Assembly: GCF_000372885.1 (NCBI RefSeq)
Contig: NZ_KB889967.1
Location: forward strand, 3,908,060-3,972,059
Direction of reading: 5' to 3'
Length of the DNA stretch: 64,000 bases
Source: Methyloversatilis thermotolerans
GTDB taxonomy: Bacteria > Pseudomonadota > Gammaproteobacteria > Burkholderiales > Rhodocyclaceae
The first letter of the stretch is position 1; every line of letters starts with the position of its first letter. This document shows positions 1 through 8,344 of the stretch, in pieces. The notes beneath the pieces were generated by a model. The model ran no database searches and had not been told where the DNA came from. It was given only the letters and a program-made list of their open reading frames with translations. The position numbers and the translations under genes are program-made.

Positions 1-111
1 CACCCCGGCCCCGCTCGCGGTCAGGGTGTGCTCATGGGCAACTTCGGCTCCGCTCGCGGTCAGGGCGTGCTCATGTGCAACCCCGGCTCCGATGGCGGCT
101 TGGGCGAGCTT

Positions 112-199
112 TTGTGGGAGCGGCCTCTGGCCGCGATGCGGCGGATGCGGACCGCAGGCTTTGTTTGAAGCCGCATCGCGGGCAAGCCCGCTCCCACGA
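112..199. repeat. Inverted pair of REP-like palindromes (BIME-like), copy 1
   Basis: The element at 112-137 reads GTGGGAGCGGCC then TCTGGCCGCGATG, and its inverted partner lies at 173-199 (ATCGCGGGCAAGCCCGCTCCCAC with flanks). Both can fold into hairpins. The core GTGGGAGCGGGC...GCCCGCGAT resembles REP sequences well known in pseudomonads. Calling it REP-like rests on that resemblance only. No adjacent REP-associated transposase (TnpA-REP) is visible in the window. Confidence 0.65.
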
Positions 200-311
200 C
201 ACCCCGGCTCCGCTCGCGGTCAGGATGTGCTCATGGGCAACTTCGGCCCCGCTCGCGGTCAGGGCGTGCTCATGTGCAACCCCGGCTCCGATGGCGGCTT
301 GGGCGAGCTTT

Positions 312-398
312 TGTGGGAGCGGCCTCTGGCCGCGATGGGGCGTGTGCGGGCCGCGGGCTTCGTTCCAGGCTGAATCGCGGGCAAGCCCGCTCCCACGA
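312..398. repeat. Inverted pair of REP-like palindromes (BIME-like), copy 2
   Basis: This is the second copy of the inverted REP-like pair, at 312-337 and 372-398, with the same spacing as copy 1. The sequence between the two hairpins differs from copy 1 at several bases. The hairpins themselves are conserved, which suggests the palindromes are the constrained part. Confidence 0.65.
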
Positions 399-468
399 CA
401 CCCCGGCTCCGCTCGCGGTCAGGGCGTGCTCATGGGCAACTTCGGCCCCGCTCGCGGTTCGGGTCCGT

Positions 469-1869
469 TCATGTGCGAGCGGTTTCCGGCCGCGATGCGG
501 AGTCTGCGGTGGCGAGCATGTCGGGGATGCGCACGAACTTCTCGGCGGGCTTGTCGCGCTGGCGCCCGCGCTCGGACTCGGCCTGTTCGATGGCCTGCCA
601 GCCGTCGGCGGAAACCACCTTGCACTGTCGCCGGGCGAGCAGGGCATGCAGGCCGTCGCGCCCGGAGCGTGCCCCTTGCAGGCAAGGCCGGTCGGCGAGC
701 AGTGCGGCCACGGTGTCGGCACTGTCGGCGCGGTTGCTGCCGATGACGCCACTGGGGCCGCGCTTGATCCAGCCGCTCGCGTACCAGCCGGACAGCCACT
801 GCCCGTCGTCGCCAATGATGCGGCCGTCGCGATGCGGCAGCGTACCGCGTGCATGGTCGAAGGGCAGACCCGGAAGGGTGGTGCCGCGGTAACCGACTGC
901 GCGCAATACCAGACCGGCATCCAGCGTCGTGCGCTCGCCGGTGGGCCGTGCCTGCTGAGCCCCTGGCGTTCCTGTCAATGTCTGAACCGCCAGTTCCACC
1001 GAGCGCACGCGTTCGTTTCCGTACAGCGCGACCGGGGCGCGCAGGAAGTGCAGGTGGATGCGGCGTCCGTCCTGTACCGGACGCGCGGCAAAGTCGCGCA
1101 GGATATCCAGATTGCGTGCCACCTGGGCATTCGCGGGTTGCGCCAGTTCCTGTTCGCTGGCCGGGTTCAGTTGCAGGTCGGTCGCTTGCACCGCAACCTG
1201 CCAGTCCGGCAGTGTGCCCAGTTCGCGCAATTCCTTCGGCGTGCATTTCGCCTGTGCCGGACCGCGTCGGCCGATCAGGTGGATGTGGCGCAGCCGCGAG
1301 CGTGCAAGCGCGTCCAGTGCGTGGCCGGCGATGTCGGTGCGGCGCAGTCGTTCGATTGGCGAGGCCAGGATGCGGCACACGTCGATTGCCACATTGCCCT
1401 GGCCGATCACCACCGCGCTTTCGCAATCCAGATCGAAATCGAGATCGGCGCAGTCGGGCAGGCCGTTGTACCAGCCCACGAAATCGCGTGCCGCGTGCAC
1501 GCCGGGCAGCGATTCGCCCGGAATGTCGAGCCGGCGGTCGCTGTCGGTGCCGGTCGCCACGACGACGGCGTGGTACAGCGCTCCGAGCTCGGGTACCGAC
1601 ACGTCGCGGCCGAGTGCGACATTGCCGAAGCAGCGCAGCCGCGCATCCTGCGCGATGCGCGCGAACACCGCAGACACCGACTTGAGCTTGAAGTGGTCCG
1701 GCGCCACGCCGAAGCGCACCAGACCGTAAGGTACCGGCAGCCTTTCCAGCAGGTCGATCTCCACCTCCAGTCCGCAGGCGAGCAGGGCTTCGGCGGCGTA
1801 GAAGCCCGCTGGCCCGGCACCGACGATGGCCACCTTCAGCGGATGGCCCGGCTGTCCGGCAACGCTCAT
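469..1869 (-). CDS. Ferredoxin/adrenodoxin--NADP+ reductase-type flavoprotein
   Basis: A 466-residue FAD/NADPH protein of the adrenodoxin-reductase/FprA family, expected to pass electrons between NADPH and a ferredoxin in the cytoplasm. The N-terminal FAD loop GAGPAGFYAAEAL follows the chosen ATG by about 15 residues. The NADP-binding motif VVIGQGNVAIDV lies near residue 170, and the family C-terminal motif (SGWIKRGPSGVIGSNR) is present. A longer reading upstream to 2169 only translates the ferredoxin gene in the wrong frame, so the start at 1869 is preferred. The start lies 1 nt after the stop of the ferredoxin gene, so the two are coupled and the ferredoxin is the likely partner. The last codons and the stop fall inside the degenerate third copy of the 199-bp repeat, so the C-terminal tail may be repeat-derived. 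Confidence 0.9.
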   Translation of the reverse strand: MSVAGQPGHPLKVAIVGAGPAGFYAAEALLACGLEVEIDLLERLPVPYGLVRFGVAPDHFKLKSVSAVFARIAQDARLRCFGNVALGRDVSVPELGALYHAVVVATGTDSDRRLDIPGESLPGVHAARDFVGWYNGLPDCADLDFDLDCESAVVIGQGNVAIDVCRILASPIERLRRTDIAGHALDALARSRLRHIHLIGRRGPAQAKCTPKELRELGTLPDWQVAVQATDLQLNPASEQELAQPANAQVARNLDILRDFAARPVQDGRRIHLHFLRAPVALYGNERVRSVELAVQTLTGTPGAQQARPTGERTTLDAGLVLRAVGYRGTTLPGLPFDHARGTLPHRDGRIIGDDGQWLSGWYASGWIKRGPSGVIGSNRADSADTVAALLADRPCLQGARSGRDGLHALLARRQCKVVSADGWQAIEQAESERGRQRDKPAEKFVRIPDMLATADSASRPETART

Positions 1870-1870
1870 G

Positions 1871-2176
1871 TCAGAAGCCCAGTTCCCGTCGCCGGGCGTC
1901 GGCACCCGGCAGCGGGGCCATACGCGAGCTGAGTACCGGATTGCGCTCGACCTCGCGCGCATTGATGTCCAGCCAGTGCCGCTCGGCTTCGGGCAGATCG
2001 AATTCCTCGACAATGGCGCCGACCGGACAGGCCGGTATGCAGGCGCTGCAATCGATGCACACCGCCGGGTTGATATAGACCCGCACCTCGTTGGCGTGGA
2101 AGCAGGACACCGGGCAGCTCGCCACACAGTCGGTGTAGCGGCAGCCGCGGCAGTTGCCGGTGACGACATGGGTCAT
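1871..2176 (-). CDS. fdxA: 7Fe (3Fe-4S/4Fe-4S) ferredoxin, FdxA type
   Basis: A 101-residue small electron carrier. Cysteines at 9, 12, 17, 21 and 25, then 40, 43, 46 and 50, match the spacing of Azotobacter ferredoxin I. By that family, C9, C17 and C50 would bind the 3Fe-4S cluster and C21, C40, C43 and C46 the 4Fe-4S cluster. The C-terminal tail after residue 55 is the extension usual for 7Fe ferredoxins. The gene sits between the molybdopterin enzyme (3-nt gap) and the NADPH reductase (1-nt gap), so it very likely links the two in one electron-transfer chain. FdxA is a family name here. Whether it is dedicated to this operon is inference from position. Confidence 0.9.
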   Translation of the reverse strand: MTHVVTGNCRGCRYTDCVASCPVSCFHANEVRVYINPAVCIDCSACIPACPVGAIVEEFDLPEAERHWLDINAREVERNPVLSSRMAPLPGADARRRELGF

Positions 2177-2179
2177 GGA

Positions 2180-4312
2180 TCACACCCTCTGCACGTCGAC
2201 GCGGTTGTCGGAATAGGTGCCGGCCTGCCCCAGATTGCAATGCCGGGTCGAGGTGGTCGAGTTCACCGCGGTACCGCTGCGGTTCAGCCCCGGCCAGTGG
2301 CCGACATTGGTCATCATGAGCCCCGGTGCCACGTCCTCGCTCACCTCCGCGCGCGCTTCGAAGGCGCCGCGTTCGTTGAACACGCGCACATAGCTGCCGT
2401 GCTCGATGCTGCGCGGACCGGCGTCGACCGGATGGATGACGATGATCTGTTCGCCCTGGCGGCGCTGCTGCGTCGGCTCGTTCGCATACTGCGTGTTCAG
2501 GAAAGCGTGCGGCTTGGGTGATACCAGGCTGATCGGGAAGGCGCTGGCGCCTTCCGGCACTGTGGTTTCCGCTGGCGGAATGTAGTTCGGCACCGGGTCG
2601 ACCGGCGTACCGGGCTGCATGGCCTCGTAACCGGAACGCCATACCGGCACCACGAAATTGCCGCCCCCGGCCAGGCTGGATGCGAACTCGCACTTGCCGG
2701 ACGGGGTCTTGAAGTCGCCGGTCGCATGCGGCGCGCGTTCGCCCGGCAGGCCGACGTCGAGCCGCATCCACCCCTTGTCCTTCAGCGCCTCCAGCGTGAT
2801 GCCTTTCATCTGCGGCGCATCCCAGTCATAGCTCCGGCGCAGCATTTCCCAGTCGTCGAGATCCCAGTGCTCGTCGCTGAAGCCCATGGTTTTCGCCAGC
2901 CGGCGGAACAGTTCGACATTGGGCACGCATTCTCCGGGCGGCGCGATGGCCGGCTGGTTCAGGTGCATGTAGAGATGGCCCCAGGTCACCATGATGTCGA
3001 GCTGTTCCGCCTGCATGGTCGCCGGCAGCAGGATGTCGGCGTATTTCGCGGTATCGGTGATGAACAGTTCGCTGCACACCATGAACAGGTCCTCGCGCAG
3101 CAGGCCTTCGACGATCGTGCTGGCGCCCGGCGCCTGCGACACCGGGTTGGAGTTGTAGACGAACAGTGACTTGATCGGCGGGTCGAGCGGCATTGCGCCG
3201 GTGAGCGCGGCGCCCAGATCAAGTTCGTTGATCACGCGGGTGCCCGGCGGAATCCAGTCCGGCCGGCACATGAAGTCGAACTTGAACGGGAATTCCCAGA
3301 TCGGCATTTCTATGGTGCCGCCGCCGGGGTAGCGCCAGGCGCCGGTGAGCGCCGGCAGACAGGTGATGGCGCGCACCGCGTCGCCGCCGCCCGGACAGCG
3401 CTCGACCGCCACGCCCTGGCGGATCGCCGAGCGCTGGGTGCCGGCGTATTCGCGCGCCAGCGTCAGGATGTCCACCACCGGAATGCCGGTGATGTCCGAT
3501 ACGCGCTCGGGCGGAAATTCCGCGGCGCGTGCCTTGAGCTGGTCGAATCCCAGCGTGTACTTCTCGACATAGTCGTGGTCGTACAGGTTCTCGCTGATGA
3601 TCACGTTCATCATGCCCAGCGCCAGCGCGGCATCGGTGCCTGGCTTGATGCGGATGTGCCAGTCGGCCTGCTTCGCGGTGCGGGTGCGCACCGGATCGAT
3701 CACCACCACCTTGGCGCCCGCCGCCTTCGCCTTCAGCACGAAGGGCCAGCCGTGCAGATTGGTGTTGAGCATGTTCATGCCCCACACGATGATGTACTTC
3801 GACACCGCCAGACTTTCGACGTCCATGCCGCCGGTCGGCCCCACGGTCATGATCCAGGCGGTCGATGAACCGGATTCGCAGTAGGTTTTCTCGGCCACGG
3901 TCGAACCGAGGCGGTTGAAGAAGGCGTCGCCGGCGGTCAGCCCGTTCAGAGTGCCCTGATGGCCCAGGTAGGCGTGCGGCATGATGGCCTGCGTGCCGTA
4001 CTGCGCGATGATGTCGGTCCACTTCGACTTGATGGTCGCCAGCGCCTCGTCCCACGTGATGCGCTCGAACATGCCCGAACCCTTGGGGCCGACCCGCTTC
4101 ATCGGGTACAGCAGACGGTCCGGGTTGTAGTGGTGCTCGGCGAAGTTCTTCAGCTTCACGCACAGCCCGCCGCGCGTCATCGGGTGGTCCGGGTCGCCGG
4201 TCACCTCGACCAGCTTGCCATCCTCCACGTGGTACAGGAAGGCACAGGTATCGGGGCAATCCTGCGGGCAGGCGCCGCGCACGACGAGGGTTTCGCTCGA
4301 ATGGGTGGACAT
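2180..4312 (-). CDS. Molybdopterin oxidoreductase (DMSO reductase superfamily), substrate unknown
   Basis: A 710-residue Mo-bisPGD enzyme. The N-terminal CPQDCPDTC and a later Cys (C15, C19, C23, C51) form the 4Fe-4S site. YCESGSS near residue 145 sits where the family places its Mo ligand, so Cys145 is a candidate ligand, although a Ser in the same stretch cannot be excluded. The C-terminal molydopterin dinucleotide-binding domain ends with YSDNRVDVQRV. No Tat signal or membrane segment is visible, so a cytoplasmic enzyme is likely. An SD (GGGAGAAA) precedes the ATG. As first gene of a tight three-gene operon with a 7Fe ferredoxin and an NADPH reductase, it probably exchanges electrons with NAD(P)H rather than quinone. 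The substrate cannot be read from the sequence: it lacks clear hallmarks of Nar, Nap, Fdh or BisC. Confidence 0.85.
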   Translation of the reverse strand: MSTHSSETLVVRGACPQDCPDTCAFLYHVEDGKLVEVTGDPDHPMTRGGLCVKLKNFAEHHYNPDRLLYPMKRVGPKGSGMFERITWDEALATIKSKWTDIIAQYGTQAIMPHAYLGHQGTLNGLTAGDAFFNRLGSTVAEKTYCESGSSTAWIMTVGPTGGMDVESLAVSKYIIVWGMNMLNTNLHGWPFVLKAKAAGAKVVVIDPVRTRTAKQADWHIRIKPGTDAALALGMMNVIISENLYDHDYVEKYTLGFDQLKARAAEFPPERVSDITGIPVVDILTLAREYAGTQRSAIRQGVAVERCPGGGDAVRAITCLPALTGAWRYPGGGTIEMPIWEFPFKFDFMCRPDWIPPGTRVINELDLGAALTGAMPLDPPIKSLFVYNSNPVSQAPGASTIVEGLLREDLFMVCSELFITDTAKYADILLPATMQAEQLDIMVTWGHLYMHLNQPAIAPPGECVPNVELFRRLAKTMGFSDEHWDLDDWEMLRRSYDWDAPQMKGITLEALKDKGWMRLDVGLPGERAPHATGDFKTPSGKCEFASSLAGGGNFVVPVWRSGYEAMQPGTPVDPVPNYIPPAETTVPEGASAFPISLVSPKPHAFLNTQYANEPTQQRRQGEQIIVIHPVDAGPRSIEHGSYVRVFNERGAFEARAEVSEDVAPGLMMTNVGHWPGLNRSGTAVNSTTSTRHCNLGQAGTYSDNRVDVQRV

Positions 4313-4472
4313 GGCTTTCTCCCGGTAGAAGAGGTGACAAGAGGTGCGTGGGCGGGCCCTCTGCGGAGCCCGGTCCCGATGTCTGCCGGATGAAAGTTAG
4401 TCAGTGGCGGTGAGGGGAGACAGGGCCAGTCGGAGAAAAAAGGATGGTGCCAGCGGCGGGCATCCCCTGCCT

Positions 4473-4895
4473 TCAGTCGGCGGATGCCGTCGATCGCGAG
4501 AACGGATCGAAGACCTCGACGCCCAGCGCCTTGAAGTCGGCCACATTGCGCGACGCGACGGTCAGTCCGTTGGCCAGTGCAGTGGCTGCGATCATTGCGT
4601 CCTCGTAAAGTGTTTCGGACTTGCGGTGCATCAGCACAGCCCAGCGCCTGAACGCGGCGGCATCCATCGGCAACACGTTGTAGGCGCTGGCGACCTGATC
4701 CAGCCAGGCTTCGATCTCGGCCGCCTTGATCGCGTCCTGCTCACGCGTCAATTCGATTCCAGCCTGGATTTCTCCGACCGTGACGGCCGACAGGAAGAGG
4801 CGGGCGTCGTCGATGGACTGCAGCCAGGCTACGACGCCACCGTGCGGTCGTGGCCGGCGCAGTTCGGAAACGACGTTGGTATCAAGCAAGTACAT
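4473..4895 (-). CDS. vapC: PIN-domain ribonuclease toxin (VapC family)
   Basis: A 140-residue PIN-domain protein, predicted Mg-dependent RNase toxin. It starts MYLLDTNVVSE with the first acidic residue D5. Further conserved acids lie in VGEIQAGIE and in the ETLYEDAMIAATALANG block near residues 95-110. The start at 4895 is 2 nt after the antitoxin stop, the usual toxin-antitoxin arrangement. Longer readings upstream run through the antitoxin gene out of frame. The sequence of the type FitB/VapC with 'TVASRNVADF' is typical of chromosomal pairs. RNA target not predictable. Confidence 0.9.
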   Translation of the reverse strand: MYLLDTNVVSELRRPRPHGGVVAWLQSIDDARLFLSAVTVGEIQAGIELTREQDAIKAAEIEAWLDQVASAYNVLPMDAAAFRRWAVLMHRKSETLYEDAMIAATALANGLTVASRNVADFKALGVEVFDPFSRSTASAD

Positions 4896-4897
4896 CG

Positions 4898-5155
4898 TTA
4901 CTTGAGCACGTCCACCGGCCGCCGCCGGGCACGCCCGCGCGGCGGCGCCAGCGAATCGGCGCGGGCATCGTCGGACAGCAGCAGTGCCTTCAGCGACGGG
5001 CGTGCTGCCGACTGCAGCCTGCGCCATTCCTGTATCGGCACCAGCACGGCTGCTTCGATGCCGCGGCGGGTCACCATCTGCGGCCCCTCGGACAGGCAGG
5101 CATCGAGAAATTCGCTGAAGCGGGCTTTTGCATCCTGAACAGGCCATGCATCCAT
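4898..5155 (-). CDS. Antitoxin, Phd/YefM (prevent-host-death) type
   Basis: An 85-residue antitoxin pairing with the downstream PIN toxin. The N-terminal MDAWPVQDAKARFSEFLDAC followed by GPQMVTRRGIEAAVLVP is the Phd/YefM fold, which dimerises and binds the operon promoter. The basic, low-complexity C-terminus (GRARRRPVDVLK) would contact the toxin. A GTG two codons upstream (5159-5161) is also possible, but the GAGG at 5162-5167 is better spaced for the ATG at 5153-5155. By family knowledge the pair is autoregulated. I saw no clear operator palindrome in the 100 bases upstream. Confidence 0.85.
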   Translation of the reverse strand: MDAWPVQDAKARFSEFLDACLSEGPQMVTRRGIEAAVLVPIQEWRRLQSAARPSLKALLLSDDARADSLAPPRGRARRRPVDVLK

Positions 5156-5278
5156 AGTCACCTCGGACAGACTGGATTCCTGACTAGTTTTTCAGCGTGT
5201 GAGCGCGCTGTCAAACCGTTCTTCAGCATCCGGCTTCCGGTGCGGACGAACTGACAGGTTCGAAACCGAAACATGTGC

Positions 5279-6763
5279 TCAGTGCGAGGACAGGGAGAGC
5301 GCCTGCGCCAGCCCCTCGATCCCGCGCTCGATCTTTTCCTCCGCCAGGTGCCCGTAGCCCAGCATCAGGCAGCGTTCGTGCCCCGGCAGCCCTTCGTGGA
5401 ACCACACCGGGCTGTCGGACAGCGGATAGACGCCGGTGCCGAAGCTGCGTGCGGCGGCCTGTACCTCGACCGCCGGCGGACAGGATTCGGGCAGGCGCAG
5501 CAGGACATGCTGGCCGGCGTCCGCGCCCTGGACGCGCACTTCCGGCAGACGCGTGCGCAGCGCGCCGACCAGTGCATCGCGACGCGCTTCGTGGGCGGTG
5601 CGCAGGCGGCGCAGGTGGGTGTCGTAGCTGCCATCGCGGATGAACTGCGCCAGCGTGGCCTGTTCCAGCCAGGGCAGGCCGTTGTCCATCAGCGACTTGA
5701 TGGTCACCGCGGTGCGCACCAGGTCGCGCGGCAGCAGCATGTAGCCGATGCGCAGGCCGGGGCCGAGCGTGCGCGTGAATGAATTGATGTAGATGACGCA
5801 GCCGTTGCGGTCCAGCGACTGCAGCGTGGGCAGCGGCGCGCCATCGTAACGGTAGTCGGCGTCGTAATCGACTTCCAGGATGTAGGCACCGTTGCGCGCC
5901 GCCCACTCGAGCAGCGCAAGCCGCCGGTGCAGCGGCATCGTGACGCCGGTCGGAAACTGGTGCGACGGCGTGACATACACCAGCTTCACGCGCCGTTGCG
6001 GCAACTGGCGCACGTCCACGCCATGCGCGTCGACGGCCACCGGAATCACCTGCGCGCCGTAGCTTTCGAACAGGAAGGCGGCACCCCGGTAGGTCGGCGC
6101 CTCGATCACCACCGGCGTGCGGGTGCCGACGAACAGATGGGCGACCAGGTCTATACCCTGCTGGAAGCCGGCCACCATGAGGATCTGTTCCGCGGACGCC
6201 ACCATGCCGCGCGAGGTCGCGAGCTGGTTCACGATGAGCTGGCGCAGTTCGGGCAGACCCGCCGGGTGGCCGTACTCGCTCATGCGCTTGGCGGCGCCGC
6301 CGAGGCATTCGACGATGCGCTTGCGCCAGAGGCGCTCGGGAAAGCTGTGCGGATCGGTGCGGCCGAACACGAAGTCGACCTCCAGTTCCTGCCGCACCGG
6401 CCGGTGCAGGCCGGTCAGGCCGCGTCCGCCATAGGGCAGCGGCAGGTTGAGCGCGCGGTGCGCAGATCCGCTGCGCATGTCGTCGCTGCCTTCGGGTGAG
6501 CGGATCAGCGTGTCCGGCAAGGTCCGCGCGACGAAGGTGCCGACTGCGCGCTCGGTGTAGAGATAGCCCTGCGCGATCAGTTCGTCATAGGCGGCGGTGA
6601 CCGTGTTGCGCGATACGCCAAGCTGCCGGCCCAGATCGCGGCTGGCAGGTACCGGCGCGCCGGGCGCCAGCCGATGCTGTTCTATCAGCGTGCGTATGGC
6701 AGCGACGATCTGGGCCTGCAGCGTGGTTCCGCACGAGGCGTCAAGGCAAATCGGCAACGGCAC
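5279..6763 (-). CDS. MocR/PdxR-type GntR regulator with aminotransferase-like domain; PLP lysine replaced
   Basis: A 494-residue fusion of an N-terminal GntR winged helix (residues about 10-80, with VPASRDLGRQLGVSRNTVTA) and a fold-type-I aminotransferase-like domain (about 125-490). Conserved family features are the DYDADYRYDG segment near 299-308 and the LGPGLRIGY block. Where MocR proteins have F-S/T-K-T, this one has F-T-R-T: the expected PLP Schiff-base lysine is Arg331 (codon CGC). It may therefore bind PLP non-covalently or sense something else. The start is GTG at 6763 and the SD is weak. Its nearest neighbour upstream is the OMF gene on the same strand, 87 nt away. MocR genes often control a neighbouring gene, but none here is obviously PLP-linked. 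Confidence 0.85.
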   Translation of the reverse strand: MPLPICLDASCGTTLQAQIVAAIRTLIEQHRLAPGAPVPASRDLGRQLGVSRNTVTAAYDELIAQGYLYTERAVGTFVARTLPDTLIRSPEGSDDMRSGSAHRALNLPLPYGGRGLTGLHRPVRQELEVDFVFGRTDPHSFPERLWRKRIVECLGGAAKRMSEYGHPAGLPELRQLIVNQLATSRGMVASAEQILMVAGFQQGIDLVAHLFVGTRTPVVIEAPTYRGAAFLFESYGAQVIPVAVDAHGVDVRQLPQRRVKLVYVTPSHQFPTGVTMPLHRRLALLEWAARNGAYILEVDYDADYRYDGAPLPTLQSLDRNGCVIYINSFTRTLGPGLRIGYMLLPRDLVRTAVTIKSLMDNGLPWLEQATLAQFIRDGSYDTHLRRLRTAHEARRDALVGALRTRLPEVRVQGADAGQHVLLRLPESCPPAVEVQAAARSFGTGVYPLSDSPVWFHEGLPGHERCLMLGYGHLAEEKIERGIEGLAQALSLSSH

Positions 6764-6850
6764 GGTGGCATCACCGGAAGGGGCAGGATGGGCGATAAGT
6801 TAACGCCATCGCGGATGCGCGACAAATGCGCACGCAGCGACGAGCGCTGT

Positions 6851-8314
6851 TCAGCCTGGTCCGTCGGTGGCCGCGGGCGCGTTCCAGCCGCCGCCCAGGG
6901 CACGGAAACAGGCCACTGCCGCGCGCGCCGCGCCGGATTGTGCATCCAGCCTCGCCTGGCGGGCGCGCAGCAGCCGGCTGTCGGCATCCAGCACCTCGAT
7001 CAGGCTGACCGTGCCACTGCGCCAGGCCGCCTCCGCCGCCGCACGGGCGCGTGCCTGGGCGGATTCCGCATCCTCCAGCCGCTGCGCCTGTTGCTCGCGG
7101 TTGAGCAGCGCACTCAGCGCGTTCTCCACTTCCTCGGTCGCGCGCAGCGCGGCCAGGCGATAGGCGGCCAGCGCTTCCGCCCGCTGGCCTTGCGCCTGCG
7201 CCACCGCGGCATCCACCCGCCCGAAATCGAACAGCCGCCAGCGCAGGCCGGTGCCGAGCTGGTACTGCTGCGCGCCCGAACTGATGAGGCCGCCGCCTCC
7301 TGCGGTTGCAAATCCGAACAGCGCGGACAGCGAAAGCTGCGGATAGTAGTCGGCGGTGGCTACACCGATGCGCGCATTGGCGGCGGCGACCCGGCGTTCC
7401 GCTGCGAACAGGTCGGGCCGTCGCCGCAGCAGGCTGGCCGGTCCGCCCGCCGTATCGACGGCCGGCGCTGCGGGAATGTCCGCCGGCGCGGACAGGCTGT
7501 CGCGCCAGGTGCCGGGCTGCGCGCCGAGCAGGATGTCCAGTCCGTTCAGGGCTGCATCGAGCGCTGCGTCGAGGGCCGGGCGCTCGGCTTCGACGGAGGC
7601 CAGCGCGGCTTCCGACTGATCCTTCTGCAGGTCGGCCACCAGACCGCGCGCGTTCAGCAGGGTTACCAGCTCGAGCAGTCGCCGCTGCGTCTCGATCTGC
7701 CGGTCGAGCACGCTGCGCTGCGCCTGCAGGGTGCGGATGGCGATGTAGCTGTCAGCGACGTGCGCCGAAATCGCGATACGCACGGCGTCGGTGGCGGCGG
7801 CGGCGGCCTGCAGTTCCGCCGCGGATGCTTCGGCGCCGCGGCGCAATCCGCCGAACAGGTCCAGTTCCCAGCTTGCGCCGGCATTCAGTGCGTACGAGTC
7901 CGTCGTGCGGTCATAACCCGGAAAGTTCGAAGCCAGGCGGCCGAAGGGTGCCTGCAGCGACTGTTTGCCGATGTTGGCCTCGCCACTGATCTGGCTGGCG
8001 GGCAGCCGTTTCGCGGTCGCATAGGCCGCGGCCGCGCGGGCCTGGTCCAGCCGCGCAGCGGCTGCGGCGAGGTCGAGGTTCTGTCGCTGCGCTTCGGCAA
8101 TCAGGTGGTCCAGCACGGGATCGCCGAACGCGGCCCACCAGCGGTCGTCGTCGTCGCCACGGCGGCTGTCTGCCAGGCGCGAGGCCAGTGCCGCGTCGCC
8201 GACAAAGCGTTCGCCGCCGAGCGGCGCATCGGGCTGCACGAAGTCGGGGCCGACCGTGCATGCGGTCAATGGCACCGCCAGCAGGATGCCGATCAGGCTG
8301 GGACGGGATGCCAT
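6851..8314 (-). CDS. RND efflux outer-membrane lipoprotein, NodT/OprM family
   Basis: A 487-residue TolC-like outer-membrane channel. The N-terminus (MASRPSLIGILLAVPLTAC) is a lipoprotein signal with lipobox LTAC, followed by TVGPDFVQP, the family hallmark. Two Ala-rich coiled-coil repeats follow, consistent with the duplicated OEP domain. It is divergent from a tetR gene that is followed by the adaptor and pump, so it most likely supplies the outer-membrane exit for that pump. A near-consensus sigma70 promoter lies at 8345-8372 inside the tetR-side intergenic region and probably falls under TetR control. Confidence 0.93.
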   Translation of the reverse strand: MASRPSLIGILLAVPLTACTVGPDFVQPDAPLGGERFVGDAALASRLADSRRGDDDDRWWAAFGDPVLDHLIAEAQRQNLDLAAAAARLDQARAAAAYATAKRLPASQISGEANIGKQSLQAPFGRLASNFPGYDRTTDSYALNAGASWELDLFGGLRRGAEASAAELQAAAAATDAVRIAISAHVADSYIAIRTLQAQRSVLDRQIETQRRLLELVTLLNARGLVADLQKDQSEAALASVEAERPALDAALDAALNGLDILLGAQPGTWRDSLSAPADIPAAPAVDTAGGPASLLRRRPDLFAAERRVAAANARIGVATADYYPQLSLSALFGFATAGGGGLISSGAQQYQLGTGLRWRLFDFGRVDAAVAQAQGQRAEALAAYRLAALRATEEVENALSALLNREQQAQRLEDAESAQARARAAAEAAWRSGTVSLIEVLDADSRLLRARQARLDAQSGAARAAVACFRALGGGWNAPAATDGPG

Positions 8315-8344
8315 GGCATTGCCGGGTGGATGAAAGAAGTTACG

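Larger units (their letters stand above)
1..480. repeat. Tandem array of a 199-bp unit with REP-like inverted hairpins
   Basis: Two full copies (1-198 or 199 and 200-398) and a degenerate partial third copy (399 to about 490) start with the same CACCCCGGC(T/C)CCGCTCGCGG block, a period of 199 bp. Within each unit a 39-bp sub-repeat (CGCTCGCGGTCAGG and following) occurs twice. Each unit also holds two REP-like elements in opposite orientation, one with the hairpin GCGGCC-TCT-GGCCGC and one with GCGGG-CAAG-CCCGC next to CTCCCAC. I see no gene here: the reading frames across it are low-complexity Arg/Pro/Ala translations. The array probably continues to the left of the window. The partial third copy runs into the 3' end of the neighbouring reductase gene. 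Confidence 0.85.

Noticed and set aside
1-480. CRISPR array
   Set aside because: The repeats are 199 bp and lack short constant repeats with unique spacers, and no cas genes are visible.
26-746. Reading frames across the repeat array on both strands
   Set aside because: The frames are Arg/Pro/Ala-rich, follow the repeat period, and show no domain. They end near repeat boundaries, so they are not genes.
1871-2169. N-terminal extension of the NADPH reductase to 2169
   Set aside because: The 100 residues before MSVAGQP are the ferredoxin gene read in a wrong frame; the FAD motif begins at the chosen start.
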